A stretch of 64,000 bases of DNA from Azolla caroliniana (Eukaryota; Polypodiophyta): NCBI GenBank assembly GCA_043228905.1, contig JBHGNT010000016.1, positions 18,352,001 through 18,416,000 of the forward strand, in the 5' to 3' direction. The notes beneath the pieces were generated by a model that searched no databases, was not told where the DNA came from, and saw only the letters and a list, made by a program, of their open reading frames with translations. Below are positions 41,418-54,582 of this stretch, piece by piece. The stretch's first letter is position 1. Each line of letters begins with the position of its first letter. Made by a program: the position numbers and the translations under genes.

Positions 41418-41856
41418 TGTTGAGATATCAAGCTCAACTTAGTTTAGCTAGTTAGTCAAAACATGTAACTTAGTAGTTACCTAAATAGAATCTAGTTAGT
41501 GTGTTGACCTTAAACCCTTAAAAAGGATTTTGTACTTGAGTGGGATACATTGTAGATCCTCCACTCCCATGTTCATTTAATATAGGACTTACATGGTTGT
41601 ACCTATATTCTACTCACACATGTGCACCTTTGCACATGAGATGTATATATACCTCATTGTGGGTATTTTTTTATTTGATGATGCTAATTTAATATAGAGT
41701 TAATCATCCCCAATCTTGTGTTGTTCATAAGTGTAACTTCCTCTCTCTCCTCCTATCACACACATACACAAATATATCACATAATCTTCCGCTTAACTTA
41801 ATCACATAATAGGTACTAATTAACCTGTAGTTAATTACCTAAATCTTAACACTATA

Positions 41857-44800
41857 GTTTCTTCATTAGTGATTTCTTTAGTACAGGGCAATAAATGTGC
41901 CATCTTAGTATCCCGATCAACCACTATTAAGATCGTGTTGAAGCCCTTCGAATCTGGAAGATTTGTGATAAAATCTAGAGAAATAGATTGCTAGGGCTTG
42001 ACGGGGATGGGTAATGGCTCCAATAAACTAAATGGATGATGTATGGGCATCTTTGCTCTGCAACATGTATCACATGTCCGCACGTAGTCTTCGACAAATC
42101 TTTGCATACGTGGCCACCAAAATGATCGTTGTACTAAATCCAACGTTTTAGTACTACCAAAATGTCCAACTGTGTATGTGTCATGAATATTTTGAACTAC
42201 TCGTAGATGGCATGGACCATTGGGTACATACAAAAGTTTCTTAACGAAGAGTAATCTATCATGACATTCGAATTGTCGATAATCCATACTTGGTTGTTGT
42301 GATCATGAACAGGATGCCCGAGAGGAATCAATTTAAACTAGAATAGCTTGAGCGAAAACATTTGTCTTCAAATCTTTGCGTATGGTATCAATAAGGTGGG
42401 AATCTAATGGAGTGTCAAAAATCAAGGTTGCTTGCAGCTGTGTCGGACCCAGGATTACTTGCTTTTGATTTTCGAAGGTCGGATCACCAGGATGAGGTGC
42501 TAGATACGAGCGTTGTGATAATGCATCTGCCTTCCCTTGTTGCTTGCCCGGATGGTATGTAATCTTGAAGTCGAAATGAGTGAGGAACTGGGCCCACTGA
42601 GCTTTTCGTCTATTTAATATATGAACATTCTGAAAGTGGGCAAGATTATTGTGATCACTAAATACAATGACTTGATGAGGAGATCCTTCTAAGAAATGCC
42701 TCCATTGTGCAAAAGAGTCAACTATTGCTAATAGCTCCTTATATATATATATCTCATAGTTGATTTCGGCGGTGTCAAATTTTGCGCGAGTGGAAAGCTA
42801 CGGGATATAGGTTCTCATCTCGCCTTGATGTGACAAAATACTACCGAGCATGAAATCCGACGCATGATAAATGGTTTTTGTGGATCAACACGAGTTAGAA
42901 TAGGGGCTGATGTAAATGCTTTCTTGAGATCCACAAAAGCTGTGTCCACTTCCTTAGACCAAACAAATGATTGCCCCTTCCTTGTAAACTGTGTGAGAGG
43001 CAAAATAAGATGTGAGTAGTCCTTTATAAACTTGCGATAGAAATTTGCGAAACCTAAAAAGCATTGCACATCTCACAATGAACATGGAGTCTACCACTCT
43101 AACACAGTTTGAACCTTAGCTAGATCCATAGAGATTCCTTCTGAGGAGATGACATAGCCTAGAAATTCCACCTGTTTACAATCAAAACTACATTTCTCTA
43201 GTTTTGCGTAAAACCCATGTTCTTGTAGTCATTTTAGTATTAATAGTACATGGGAATCATGCTCCTAGACTTGTGTCTTTGAATAAACTAGCATATCATC
43301 CAAGTAGATGATCAAACAAATGTCTAAGAGATCTCAGAATATATCATTTGCCATGTGCTTGAAAACTGTTGGTGCATTGGTGAGGCCGAATGGCATAACC
43401 GTATATTCGAAGTGCTCATATCGGGTGCGAAAAGTTGTCTTCCATTCGTCTCTCGGTCGGATCCGTACGAGGTTATATGCTCCTCGTAAGTCTATCTTAG
43501 TGAAAACTTTGCACCATTAATTCTTTCTTGAAGACTCGAGATCAGAGGAAGTGCATACCTATTCCTAATGGTGATCCTATTCAAGCCATGGTAATCCATG
43601 ACTAGGCAAAGTGATCTATCCTTTTTCTTCACAAAGAAGATGGGTGCGCCGGTTGGAGATTTCGAATGTCAAATGAACCCATTTGCTAGATTTTCCTCTA
43701 TGTAGGCTCGAAGAACTTCAAGCTCGCTTGGTGACAAGTTGTAGATCAGTCCCCACAGTGGCTCTTTTCCTAGTTTTAAATCAATAGGACAATCATATGG
43801 TCGATGTTGACGAAGAGTACTAGCTTTTACCTTGTCAAAAACGCAGGCATAATGGTGATACTTCTTTGGAAGTTGAATTGTTGACTCCCTCTTAGTGATA
43901 CTGGAAGGTTTCATTGATATTGGGAATACAAACATTGTTTCAGGTTGCGTCCTTCCTCACTCAATTGATGCAGCGAAATGGTTGAAATTCTATGAGTAGA
44001 TCCTCGAGGTTGACGATACCTAATTTCTCTTGTTCTCCAATCGATTTTGGGGTTGTGTAATTCAAACCATGGTAACCCCAACACAATTGGATGCTTTGGA
44101 CTTCTAATTATATTAAATGATATTTCACACGCCAAAATTTCTGCGACAATATGAACTGGCTCTAACTCTTCTACGATATTTCCGGAAGCAATGGGAGGAC
44201 CATCAATGACTAATATAGAAGTTGGGCAAGGAAGTTTTCTTAGCGATATTTGATGAACTTGGGCAAAATTCCTATCCATGAAGCAAGAATTGTCTCCGGA
44301 ATTAAAGAGAGCTAAGACATGTACTGGAGGATTACTTTTAGTACTAACTGCTACTTGAGCTAAGAACACCTTGCTAACTTGCTTCGAGGGAATGGAACCA
44401 CGAATGTGTTGCATAGATCCAGGGTTGTCCAACCAAACGACTCCTATTTTGGCTGGACTCAATCGTTTAACTCTTCTTCTAGTTAACTAAGGACTTCAAA
44501 TTTATTGGATAGACTTGGACTACTAGGATTATTAGACACTCCTAATGAAATAGACTCGGGTTTAGTACTAACCACTACTTGATTTACTTGTCTTCTTGGC
44601 CTATGGGGACAATTTACTGCAATATGCCCCGGTCCACCGCAATATAGACATAGTCGATTTGTTTGGCATCGTTGCTTTCCCTCTTTCGATAATGGTCTAT
44701 GACGACGTGTGGTGTCAATTTCCATTGGTGTTGGAGTATTTGCCGTAGACACATTATATGACTCCCTTGGAAAAGGGTTTGCTACAATTGAGGCATAGGT

Positions 44801-45345
44801 GGGCTCTGATCTTGTCCTTGGCATTTGGAACTGTCATTCCGAACGTCGTTCGAAAAGCCGGTTACCTTGATGTCATTACGTAGGTAATAGCGAAATTGTT
44901 CCAACAATGATTGATCATCCTACAGAATATCGGTGGCGAGAAAACGGAAATCCGTAGCATAAGCTGAGGCCGGCTGATCACCTTGACGCAGTCTTCGGAT
45001 TTTGTTGGTTGTTGTCCTAACTCTATTGGTATCTCCAAAACATGCTTTAAACTTGTTAATAAACTCAAAATGATTTAACAAAGGAGAGCCTTTTTCTAAC
45101 AAAGGGGCGAACCATGCCAGAGTTGTGCCACTAAGTAGTGTGCCTACCAGTCCTACTTGTGATGCATCGGTGGGATGTCGAGAAGGATACATTTGAATCA
45201 CCAAACGTACCTTATTAAGAAATCCTCTAAACTATGATCGTGTTCCATCGAACTTTATAGGAAGACCGATCTTGGGTTCTTTGGGAGTCCCTTGGGTGCT
45301 TGGTCCTTGTTGTTGCAATGACACATAGTTGCTTCAAGTTGTTGC
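41857..45345 (-). pseudogene. Gypsy C2: gag, protease, RT, RNase H, integrase start
   Basis: Minus-strand order from 45345 down: gag (VQQLEAT, capsid 45204-44860, knuckle CLYCGGPGHIAVNC near 44600-44660), protease (VLALFNSGDNSCFMD near 44300), RT (PYDCPIDLKLGKEPLW near 43770; ETCGAPIF-type fingers; QCFLGFANFYRKFI near 43050), RNase H and integrase zinc region (42287-41991, VGHFGSTKTLDLVQRSFW). Frames are broken many times. The 5' end (LTR, leader, gag start) is missing: homology stops abruptly near 45345. Confidence 0.85.
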
Positions 45346-46626
45346 ACGCGTTGTCGCGAAGTTTCGCGCGCGTGTGTTACTTGGGCAGGACCACGGGAGT
45401 CTTGGACTAGGGAGTACTCAAGGGATAAATATTTATTTATTTATTTATTTTAAATCTTATAAATATAAAGCACTCTTCGAACCCACTCTACGAATCCTCT
45501 CTACGAATTTTCACTCTACGAATCCTCACTCTACGAATCCTCACTCTACAAATCCTCACTCTACAAATCTTCACTCTACGAATCCTCTCTACGAATCCTC
45601 ACTCTACAAATCTTCACTCTACGAATCCTCTCTACGAATCCTCACTCTACGCATCTTCACTCTACGAATCCTCTCTTCGAATCCTCACTCTACGAATCTT
45701 CACGCTACGAACTCTCTCTACGAATTCTCTCTACGAATCCAAGGGGACGATAACACAAACACAAATGCCCGTACATCTTTATGAGGAGGAGGGGTACATG
45801 GGCACACCCGAAATGCTCCCTCATCACAAGACGGCCGAATGTACAAGGAAGACACGAACAAGAAAGAAAGAACGAAGGAAGGAACATGAATGATATCGGC
45901 CAAAGGAGTAAATACGTGTTCGATTCCAACACAAGAGGACCCTTTATAAATAGGGTTTGATTACAATAGCGACTTCTAGCTAATCACTGGCTCAATCAAA
46001 ACATAAATACTAAATGCCCTTAGAGACAAGAGCAAAACCGACCACGGTGAAGATGAACACATGAGCACCACCAAAATGCCAACCCCAACGAACCACGACC
46101 ACCCGAACAACGAGCACACGGGCTCGCAACGACGAACGGGGCTCACAACATCGAACCAACGTAGCTTGATCTCATGAGCAGTTCGTGTGCCAACGTGAAG
46201 AAGACGAGCACGTGGCGATGAGGGGATGAAGGGGTATGAAGAGATGAAGAGAAGTGGTGAAGAAGAAGATGAAGAGCTTTGAAGGAAAAATGGCGATAGT
46301 CTCCTCCTCCCCAAAACGTCCTCCCGAATGAGCCCCCCTCGACCTCCTTTTATAGAAAAAAGAAGAAAGGGGGGGTCGCCAATTTTGTCTTTAATGCAAA
46401 AAAGGAATAAAATTCCTTAACTCACGCTACGTTGTAAAACTAGATTTGAACAGTGCACCTCTAGCTAGAAGTCAATGTGACTATCCACTAGGCCATTAAC
46501 TCTCTCTTATATAATATATAATTCTATCTCTATAAATTCTTAGCCTGTATCCCCTCTACCTTTTACCTCTCCTCTCTTTTACTTTTTACACAAGCTTGTA
46601 TGCGTCCTTTCCACCCTTTCTATGCA
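45346..46626. other. Orphan block with 15-bp minisatellite
   Basis: Unrelated to the gypsy on its left and the copia on its right. 45480-45740 is a tandem array of a 15-base unit close to ACTCTACGAATCCTC, with shorter TCTACGAATCCTC variants. The rest shows minus-strand promoter-like features (CTATTTATAAAGGG near 45940-45955 and TATAAAAGG near 46346-46355) and a 112-codon minus frame (46314-45976) rich in Ser that I do not recognise. A minus-strand tRNA-like pair (A box 46495-46481, B box 46452-46441) is present. It may be an LTR or leader of an unknown element. Confidence 0.4.
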
Positions 46627-46924
46627 TCCCCCATCTTGTGTTGCGCATAACTGTAACTTCCTCTCGCTCTCTTCCTCTCACACACATACACCGACACATA
46701 TCACTTAATCTTCTGCTTAGCGTAGTCACATAATTAGGTACTAATTACCCTTAATTAACTACCTAATTCTTAACATGGTATCGAAGTGTGTGGTTTAGAA
46801 AATCCACTAAGCCCACCCGACTCCGTGATTGTGTGTTCGAGACGCCAATGACAAAATTTGGCTATTACCTACCGTAGTGTCGCAACGTAGCACGTGTACG
46901 TAATCGAAGGAAGAAAAGCAAAAT

Positions 46925-47640
46925 GGAAGACACTGCAATCAACATGAACACACAAATGGGTAGCTTGCTCCCTAGTGAAAAGCTAGACCGGAGCAATTAT
47001 TCATCTTGAGAGTACAAGATGAACCAATGCCTCGTTGGCCAAGGGTATTGGAGCTACATCAATGGCGCTCAAGAAAATTGACCCGACCCAAAGAACACCG
47101 ACTACTCAACATGGGAGCAAGCCGCTAGTTGAGTCATGTATTGCTTGGCAACATGTGTCCACGACCACATGCTTAGCCACATTTGAGACGCCAAGACGCC
47201 TAAAAAAGCGTGGGTGAACTTAAAGAAAATTTTCGCCGCCAACACGACCGCCTGAAAGCTTCAACTCTGACAAGAGTTGAACAACATTCGGCAAAATGAT
47301 ATGTCTGTGTCGGACTATACCGCCAAGATCAAGACCATTTGCGACTCGCTTGGCCCCATCAACGTAAACGTCGACGAAGACAAGGTGGTTCAAGTATGCT
47401 TGGGCGACCTCACACAACGATTCGACTCGTTGAGGACGGCAATCTTAGCGAGGGAAAAACCTCCTTCGTTATTCGACCTTCAATTAATGCTATTGGTTGA
47501 AGAGAACCAAGTCCAAACCAAAACCAAGACATTAGAAGGACAAATGTTCTTCTTGAGTTCGGATGGTGGCTGAGAACGAAGTTGAAGCGGTAGAAGAGGT
47601 CGATTTGACCCATGAAACGAAGAAAAGTCAAACCTTCGAC
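46925..47640 (+). pseudogene. Copia A2 gag
   Basis: Same capsid as copia A (MGSLLPSEKLDRSNYSS, YWSYINGAQEN, MSVSDYTAKIKTICDSLG, LMLLVEENQV) but with at least six in-frame stops between 47005 and 47270. The last part is open from 47277. Confidence 0.85.
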
Positions 47641-49649
47641 AACAAGACGGAAGCCATCGAGGAACCTTCGGAAGAAGGGGGAGCTTCCATGCCGAACAAG
47701 GTTGGCAAATGTTGCCCATTGCTTGCAACTCTTGTGGCAAAATCGGCCACCACGAGGAGGAGTGTTGGAAAAAGAGAAGTGTGTCGGCTTCGACAAGCCG
47801 ACAACTCACAAACTACGCCAACAACTCCGAATACGACGACTACGGTGGTCTATTTGTAATGAGACACAGAGCGAACTCTATGACGGCTTCCAACTCCACA
47901 AACACATCCAACTCGGAAGACGTGTGGTTCATCGATTCCGGCACCTCACATCACATGACATCCCACGAAGAGTGGTTCAGTGATTTGCGCACACCCGATC
48001 GACCTGACGTCATAGATGGGTGACGACACCACACATCTGATTCGGTACATCGGCAACGTTCCATTCGGCAACAATGGCCAAAAGAATTGCATCAAGAATG
48101 TCTTGCAAGTGCCCACAATAACAAAGAATTTGGTCTCAGTCAGCCAAATCATGGAGCAAGGCATGCAAGTTCGGTTCAACAACAAAGGTTGTTTCATTGA
48201 GAAAGATGACCGACTCATAGCCAAGGGACGGAGAGACGGTGGCATGTTCATCCTCAATTTGAACGAGGTAAAATCAGCTTTGTATGCCAAATGTCTCAAA
48301 ACCGAGACAAACATCGAGTTGTGGCACAAGAGAATCGGCCACATAAACCTCCAACGGCTCCAAGCTATGCAATCAAAGGGAGTCATCATCGGACTTCTGA
48401 CATTTGAGTTGAAACGAGTCGACCAAGTATGCGAAGCGTGTTAACTCGGCAAACAACATCGACTCCCACTCTCAAAGGAGAGCTACACAAGCAAAGGCCT
48501 CCTCGACATCATACACGCTAATGTATGGGGATTGGCTCAAACACCGACAATCGCTGGATGCCAATTCTACGTCACCTTCATCGACGACTACTCGCACTAC
48601 GCGTGGATCTTCCCGATGAAGAAGAAGAGCGAAGTGTTCTCCTACTTCCAAAAGCTCAAGGGTGAAGTCGAAAAAGAAACCGGTCGGCACATTCGATGCC
48701 TACGATCAAACAAAGGAAAGGAGTACTTCTCTGATGAATTCACCTCCTACCTCCAAAGTGAAGGCATTCGGAGAGAATTCTCGTGCCGGCACACACCCCA
48801 ACAAAATGGAGTAGCCGAAAGAAAGAATGAGCAAATACTCTAGGTAGCACGCGCCATGATGCATGAGAAACACATGCTGAATTTCTATTGAGTTGAAGAG
48901 GCATCCACGACCGTCTATCTTATGAATCGATGCACCACCAATGGAGTGCATGAGCTAACTCCATACGAGCTCCTTGTTGGAAGGAAGCCGATCCTGTCAC
49001 ACCTCAAGTTCTTCGGAAGCATTGCGAATGTACGCATCCCAAATGAAAGCCGATAGAAGCCTGATGCGAAGTTGGAGGAATGTATCCGCATAGGATACTC
49101 GTCCGAGAAGAAGGCATACAAGTGCTATAACCATTCGACCCGAGCGGTTCGGGTGAGTCAAGACGTAATCTTCGACGAATCAACATCATGGTATAAGCCC
49201 GATTTGACTCTACCCTACCCGACTGAGGAAGAGTTGAACGTCAACTCGGAGGATGATATTTGGCCAAGCCCTTCACCAAAGGACTATCCAAGCTCTACCG
49301 AGCTAAGTGGACCACACGAGCCTCAAGCCTTCCAACCACGTTGTGGCCAAGTCCGAACTTGGACAAAGGCAAAGGTAAGATGCCCGAATACGAAGTCGAT
49401 CACCCTGATGATAGTGATTCGGATGTGTCAGCTCCCTCACTAGACAATGAGTTTGGTGTACCCATCATGCGGACACCCAGAGCAAAGAAGGCACTCACAT
49501 CGGCAAGCGAAAAACTTTGATGCTCATCTAGAGCTAAGAACCCTGTCATTCGGCTCGGCTACAATGAATACATGGCCCATCACTATGCCTTCGCGATGAA
49601 GGTAGCGGCCGAACAAGAGCCCAAGAGCTCCACCGAAGCGGCTCATAAC
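47641..49649 (+). pseudogene. Copia A2 protease and integrase
   Basis: Knuckle CNSCGKIGHHEEEC near 47730. Protease VWFIDSGTSHHMTSHEEWF near 47925, with the catalytic DSG intact. Pre-integrase LWHKRIGHINLQRL near 48320. Integrase core has IHANVWGLA (first Asp changed to Asn), FIDDYSHYAWIFPM and QQNGVAERKN. The tail continues to the linker YNEYMAHHYAFAMKVAAEQE and is cut at 49649 by copia B. It is better preserved than in copia A. Confidence 0.85.
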
Positions 49650-50405
49650 TGTTGAGATACAAGCTCAGCATTGGGTGCATAAACGGGTGCGTAACCCAAT
49701 GCATAGACTAGGTGCGTAAAACCGTACACACAAAGGCCGTAATGGTGCGTAAGCCGAGAGGCCGTTAGAGCGTTGTCGTGGAGAAAACTGCCCCTAGGAG
49801 GAATCAAGGGGAAGAGGCATGACCCAATCCTTTTCGCGCGCGCATGTGTTTATGAATTGTACATAGCTAGGAATAGATCGGCTGATGTACATATGTACTA
49901 GGAAGGGTATTAATTGTCTAGGGAATCGATGCGTATCTCTGTCCGAAAGGACAGAGAATAAAGTTGATCTGTTTTGATGAACGGCCTCCTCGGCGACCTA
50001 TAAAAGGGAGGGGAGAAGAAGAAGAAACTATCATGTTTTGGCGAGGAGGAAGTGTTGTCGGACTGTTGCTCTCCACTACATCTCTGTGTCGGTTACCATC
50101 TGTTGCGTGTAAGCCCGTGTACTTCCAGTAGAGGCTCCACCGTGCGTTCTCTGTGTCGTCCGTGTGTGTGCATGGGACCTTCGTTTTGGGTCTGATGCTG
50201 ATTGTAATCGTTGTTGACATAGTAATTGAATCTTCTGTTCCCATTTCTCTCTCTCCCTGTTTTTCTGTGAATCGCTCTCCCTCTTCTTTCTCATGCTCCT
50301 TGGTCCAGGGCCCCCGCGGTCCTGCCTCATTTCACATGCAAGAGCGTAACAACACGACATAATTTGGTGAACCCAACGTGAAAGAAGGCGGCAAAGGAGT
50401 TGAAG

Positions 50406-51793
50406 ATGAGGGGATCCGAGCTTGCTGAAGCTATGGCAGTAGCCGTCGACCGACTAGTGAGTGCTCGTGAGGGAAAGGGTGCCCTTGATAGGGCCGTAGA
50501 ATCTATTGTCGACACCATAGGCCGATTTGGTGGGAAGAATGCCACGAGCTATTTGGAGGCCTATCGGGCCGAAATGATCATGAGGGACATCCTGGAGGAC
50601 AGATGGTTGTTCGGATTCCCTCGATTGGTGACGCCGAGCATCCTCGTGGAGGTGCTCGAGGTGCTGACCGGATGCCAGGCTTGGGTGGAGCTCGAGGGGC
50701 GGCTCCTCGAGAAGTATGGGTACGACGATTCTCTTCAGCTATCGAAGCGGGACTTCATGGCTTGGGTTGAGAGCCCTAGAAAGGGGAGGAACGCGTTGAT
50801 GCTCCTCCAGGAATTCGAACAACGATTTGCTAGGCTGTCGGCGTTGGATTGGACCGTGCTTGACACGAACAGGGTCTTGTTGTTCGTCAAGTCGGTGCAT
50901 GTGCTGGATCGGGAAAAGGTGGCTCTCCTATTGGAGATGGATGAAGGCCTCACGACCGACTGGGCCGTGGTCAAAGGAGTCTGCGCCCGCTTTGACAAGT
51001 GGCGCGAGTGGAGCGATGAGGGCTCAACGGCGTCGGGGCCGGTCCCAGCGAGGAAGCTCGAGGAGTCGGTATCGGTGTCGGCTGGGGAGGAAGAGACTCG
51101 GAATTGGCTCGAGACGGGCCCAACCTCGAGCGGAGTGGTCCAAGGCTCTTTTGGAGGAGCGGCTTTGGAAGAGCTGACGCAAATGGTGCGCAACCTCCAT
51201 ATCGCACAAGCACGGAGGGACAACGACGATCAACCTCGTGACTGGAGGCCGCTGATGGGGCAACGATGTAGGTGGTGTGACGCCGTCAGTCACATCCGGA
51301 AAGATTACGCGTATTTCGCAGAGGCACTCCGGGCCAACGTGGTGTACCTCTGGAATGGGCGGGTGCATGCCGACGACACGCGGAAAGCCTTAGAGTTGAA
51401 CACTGGGCGTGGTGGGATGAAGCGCTTGATGGAAGAAACCGCGGTGCGACATGCGGAGGCCGTCCATTACTCAGCGTCAAGGGCGACGAGGGCCGGAAGA
51501 CGAAAGACCCTGGATTCTGGCCGCTGGTGCTGGAAGGCCTCTCCGGGGTACGGCTGAAGAAGGAGGAGACGGACCGCGCGGAACGGCGGATCCGGGAGGT
51601 CACCGGATGGGACGATCCGGTTGAAGAAAAGACTGGCTTCGTGGAAGCCGCATGCCAGAACTACGAGGTTCTGGTAGAAGACAAGCGCGTGGGAAGGGCT
51701 GGAGGGGCCGGTCCCTCACAATGGTACGAGACTCGGTTCAAACCAAAGCAAAACGATGCCGACAACATCGAGGTGCCGGATAAAACGAAATGA
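50406..51793 (+). pseudogene. Gypsy D gag
   Basis: From ATG 50406 the frame is open to 51557 and continues in another frame (51527-51793). Helical capsid with YLEAYRAEM, FMAWVESPRKGRNALMLLQE and NRVLLFVKSVHVLDREKVAL. Knuckle CRWCDAVSHIRKDY near 51270, whose last Cys is Tyr, then NTGRGGMKRLMEE. GC content is clearly higher than in the surrounding copia DNA. Confidence 0.82.
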
Positions 51794-51835
51794 GTCGGTT
51801 ACCGACTGAGCATAGAGATTGAGAGGTCAACAGAC

Positions 51836-53146
51836 GTGCAGAAGGTCCTTGAGGAGCGGATTCTTGATAGCAAGATGGAGCTGTTGCTGAGGGAGGTGCT
51901 CGGAATCGCCAAGAAGGAGTTCCATGACTCCATTGTGGACTTGGTGAAGCGAAAGTGGCTCTCGACGGAGCCGAAACCGGAGAAGCCCGTGGAGGTGCGG
52001 ACGATGCACCTAGAAGACATGGCCCTAGAGGACGAGTTGGCGCACAACTACCACGGCTCGGAGATCAACCTAATGCCCATGAACTTCTACAAAAAGGGGA
52101 AGTGGCTGATTAACACCAAGCACGGGTGGAAGATACGCGCGACGACACACGCTACGGAGGAGCTGCATGGTGCGTGCCCGAATGTACGCGTAAAGATCGA
52201 CGACTTCTTTGTGTAGGAGACCTCCTCGCACCCGGTGATACTCGGCGAGCCATACATTACGGTGGCATGGATGGAAATGAAGGTGCTTAACAACGGATCA
52301 GCGTACGCGTGCGTGAAGAGCCCAAGACGGACAACGCTTCGTTCAATTTTTGACGGTGAGGCTGAACCATGAGCGTAACCGTGAGACCCTTGGCGGTGAG
52401 AGCCGAGGGGATTTTTAGAGAGGGCTATCAAGGCGTGGGGCCGTTATAGTCCGGACACCCCGGAAGAACCCCACACGTGTACCATAGGTAGAAAATTTTG
52501 GTTCTCTGATAACGGAGGTTGTACCACAGTCGACATCAGTGGCCGGGAAAAGAAGAGGGCAGAAGAAAGACTCAGGGCGCTTGGGGTCCCCGGCCCCGAC
52601 GAAGAGATTGGCAGTGCCATGGAGGCGGTCTCCTTCGATGACACCATGGGGGAATTACGCGAGGTTGTCGAAGGAGACCTTAGTGAAGACCGGGCAGTTC
52701 CTGTTAATTCAGTAGAGATGTACGAAGTCATCGCTGACTTTGGGGAAAAGGTCGGGTCCGGTCGGATAGCCCGCGTGGATACCAGGTACAAGACTGTGGA
52801 CCAGAAGGTGAGGCCAGTTGCGGCACCCTTGCCAGAGGGCAGCGGAGGGCGGATAAAAGAGGTCACACGGACCCAAGTTTACGGCAACCGATTCACCAAC
52901 ATAACGCTACGAGAGCTCAAGGTTGGTGGGGGTGGGTTTCTACTACCGGCGGAGGAGGATTGGTTCCGGAGGATGCTCGAAAGGCAGGGGAAACCCTTCA
53001 CATTCTCGCCGGAGGAGATCGGGTGCGCAAACCCGACGATCGTGGAGCCGATGGTGATATTCACGGTGCCACATGTGCCGTGGAATCTCAAGCCGATTCC
53101 GGTACCCAGAGCTCACATCCCGAAGTTGATGGAGCTACTGAAGTAG
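51836..53146 (+). pseudogene. Gypsy D protease and pre-RT region
   Basis: 51836-52216 includes NYHGSEINLMPMNFYKKGKW, which resembles a retropepsin active-site region but without a visible catalytic Asp, and continues after a stop as HPVILGEPYITVAW. 52619-53146 is the linker into RT, with KPFTFSPEEIGC and VPHVPWNLKPIPVPRAHIP. Stops at 52216 and 53144, and a decayed stretch at 52330-52450. Confidence 0.75.
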
Positions 53147-53149
53147 AAG

Positions 53150-54571
53150 GTGGAGATGGGCATCCTCGAACTGTCGAATGCCCCATATTCGAATCGGTGG
53201 TTTACTGTGCCAAAGAAGAACGGCACGTTGCGCTTCATTCAGGACCTGCAACCGGTCAACAGGGTGACCACTCGTAATGCAGGTATCGGACTGACGATAT
53301 ACGAGTTTGCGGAAGCCTTCGCCGGAAGGTCAATCTATTCAATCGGTGGTCTGTACTCAGGGTATGACCAGTTCCAACTAGCCATGGAGAGCAGGGATAT
53401 CACGACGATGCGGACCCCTCTTGGCTTAGTACGGATGTGTACCCTACCGCAAGGAGGGACAAACTCGGTGGCGCACATGGTGAATGCAATGAACAAGGTG
53501 CTAAAGGACTGCATCCCATGCATCACCATGCCATTCCTGGACGACATCCCGATCAAAGGATGTCTAGTGGAGGATAAGGACGAGGCGGTTGGGCCAGATG
53601 GATGTCGGAGGTTCGTCGCGGACCACATTAATGACTGCGAGAAGGTGTTGCAAAGGCTGGAGGACGTGCGGCTCACCTTCTCCGGGGAGAAATCAACGTT
53701 CGGCCAATTGGATATCCTAGTGGTCGGTCACCTGTGCGGGCCCTACGACTGGAAACCGTCTCTGGCAAAGATAGAAGCCATCTCCGTAATGAAGGAAGAG
53801 TGCAAGTCGGTTACGGAGGTGCGGAGGTTCTTGGGCGCATGCACGTTCTACCACATCTGGATTCTGCACTACGCACATGTCACGGAACCACTCTATGGGT
53901 TGCTAAAGAAGGGGCGCAAATTTGAATGGGGCAAGGAGCATGCAGAGTCGGTCCGGAGACTGAAGGAGGCGCTTACCGTGGCACCGGCTCTCAGGAAAGC
54001 GGTCTACGGCAAGGATGTCCCCATCTACGTAACCGTTGACACAAGCCCGACCGGGATTAGATGGGTGATCAATCAGGAGGACGAGAGCGGCGCGCGGTTC
54101 CCGATCCGGTTCGGGGCGAAGCTCCTCAGTGAGCGACAACGAGGGTACGCCCAAGTTAAGCGTGAACTATGGGGTATCGTTTCGGCGGTTAAGGCCGACA
54201 AAGATTATCTTATAGGGACGGAGGTAATAATCGAGACAGACTGCCTACCGATTCTCGATATGATTTCCGGATGCGTGACTCCGGACCTGGCAATGCTCAG
54301 GTGGATCACATACATCAAGTCCCTAAATCCGGAGATACGGCACATCTCCGGGAAGGACAACGCCATGGCCAACATGCTTTCGAGAGCACGGTTCGATGAT
54401 GAGGACGACATGGTTTCGGAGGACGAGGAAGTCGGCATAGACTTCTTCGAGACAACATACATAACGAGGGAGAGGAGCCCTCCGGCACTTAACGAATTTC
54501 ACGAAGGTGAGTACGATGGGGAGTGGCTCCAGATCGGTAGGTTCCTGAAGACAATGACACCAAATGCATAG
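53150..54571 (+). pseudogene. Gypsy D reverse transcriptase and RNase H
   Basis: 473 open codons. RT: RWFTVPKKNGTLRFIQDLQP, SIGGLYSGYDQFQLAM, RMCTLPQGGTNSVAHM, and the catalytic loop MPFLDDIPIKG, where FLDD takes the place of the usual YxDD. Then FLGACTFYHIWILHYAHV. RNase H: YVTVDTSPTGIRWVINQ, VKRELWGIVSAV and IIETDCLPILDM. This is one stop away from the upstream frame and one from integrase. Confidence 0.88.
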
Positions 54572-54582
54572 TGGACAAAGGA

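Larger units (their letters stand above)
37950..41851 (+). mobile_element. Copia A: Ty1/copia element lacking RT and RNase H
   Basis: LTRs 37950-38365 (416 bp) and 41418-41851 (434 bp), TGTTGAGATATCAAGC to TTAACA; the 5' LTR has a short internal deletion. The target-site duplication is CTGTA/CTATA (37945-37949 and 41852-41856). A primer-binding-site-like TGGTATTAGAGC starts at 38366. Interior: gag, knuckle, protease, integrase, then directly the last codons of the pol tail; RT and RNase H are absent. A purine-rich GAGCTTGAGGGGG precedes the 3' LTR. Inserted into gypsy C2. Confidence 0.92.

Noticed and set aside
45480-45740. CRISPR-like periodic array
   Set aside because: The 15-base units are contiguous and there are no unique spacers. 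Plant nuclear context. It is a minisatellite.
45705-46314. A virus-like or host gene on the minus strand of the orphan block
   Set aside because: The Ser-rich frame has no recognisable domain and starts near a TATA-like box that could equally be part of an LTR. Reported only as an unassigned block.
50735-51368. Long minus-strand open frames opposite gypsy D gag
   Set aside because: GC-rich codon mirror of the plus-strand gag; Ser/Pro/Arg-rich with no motif.
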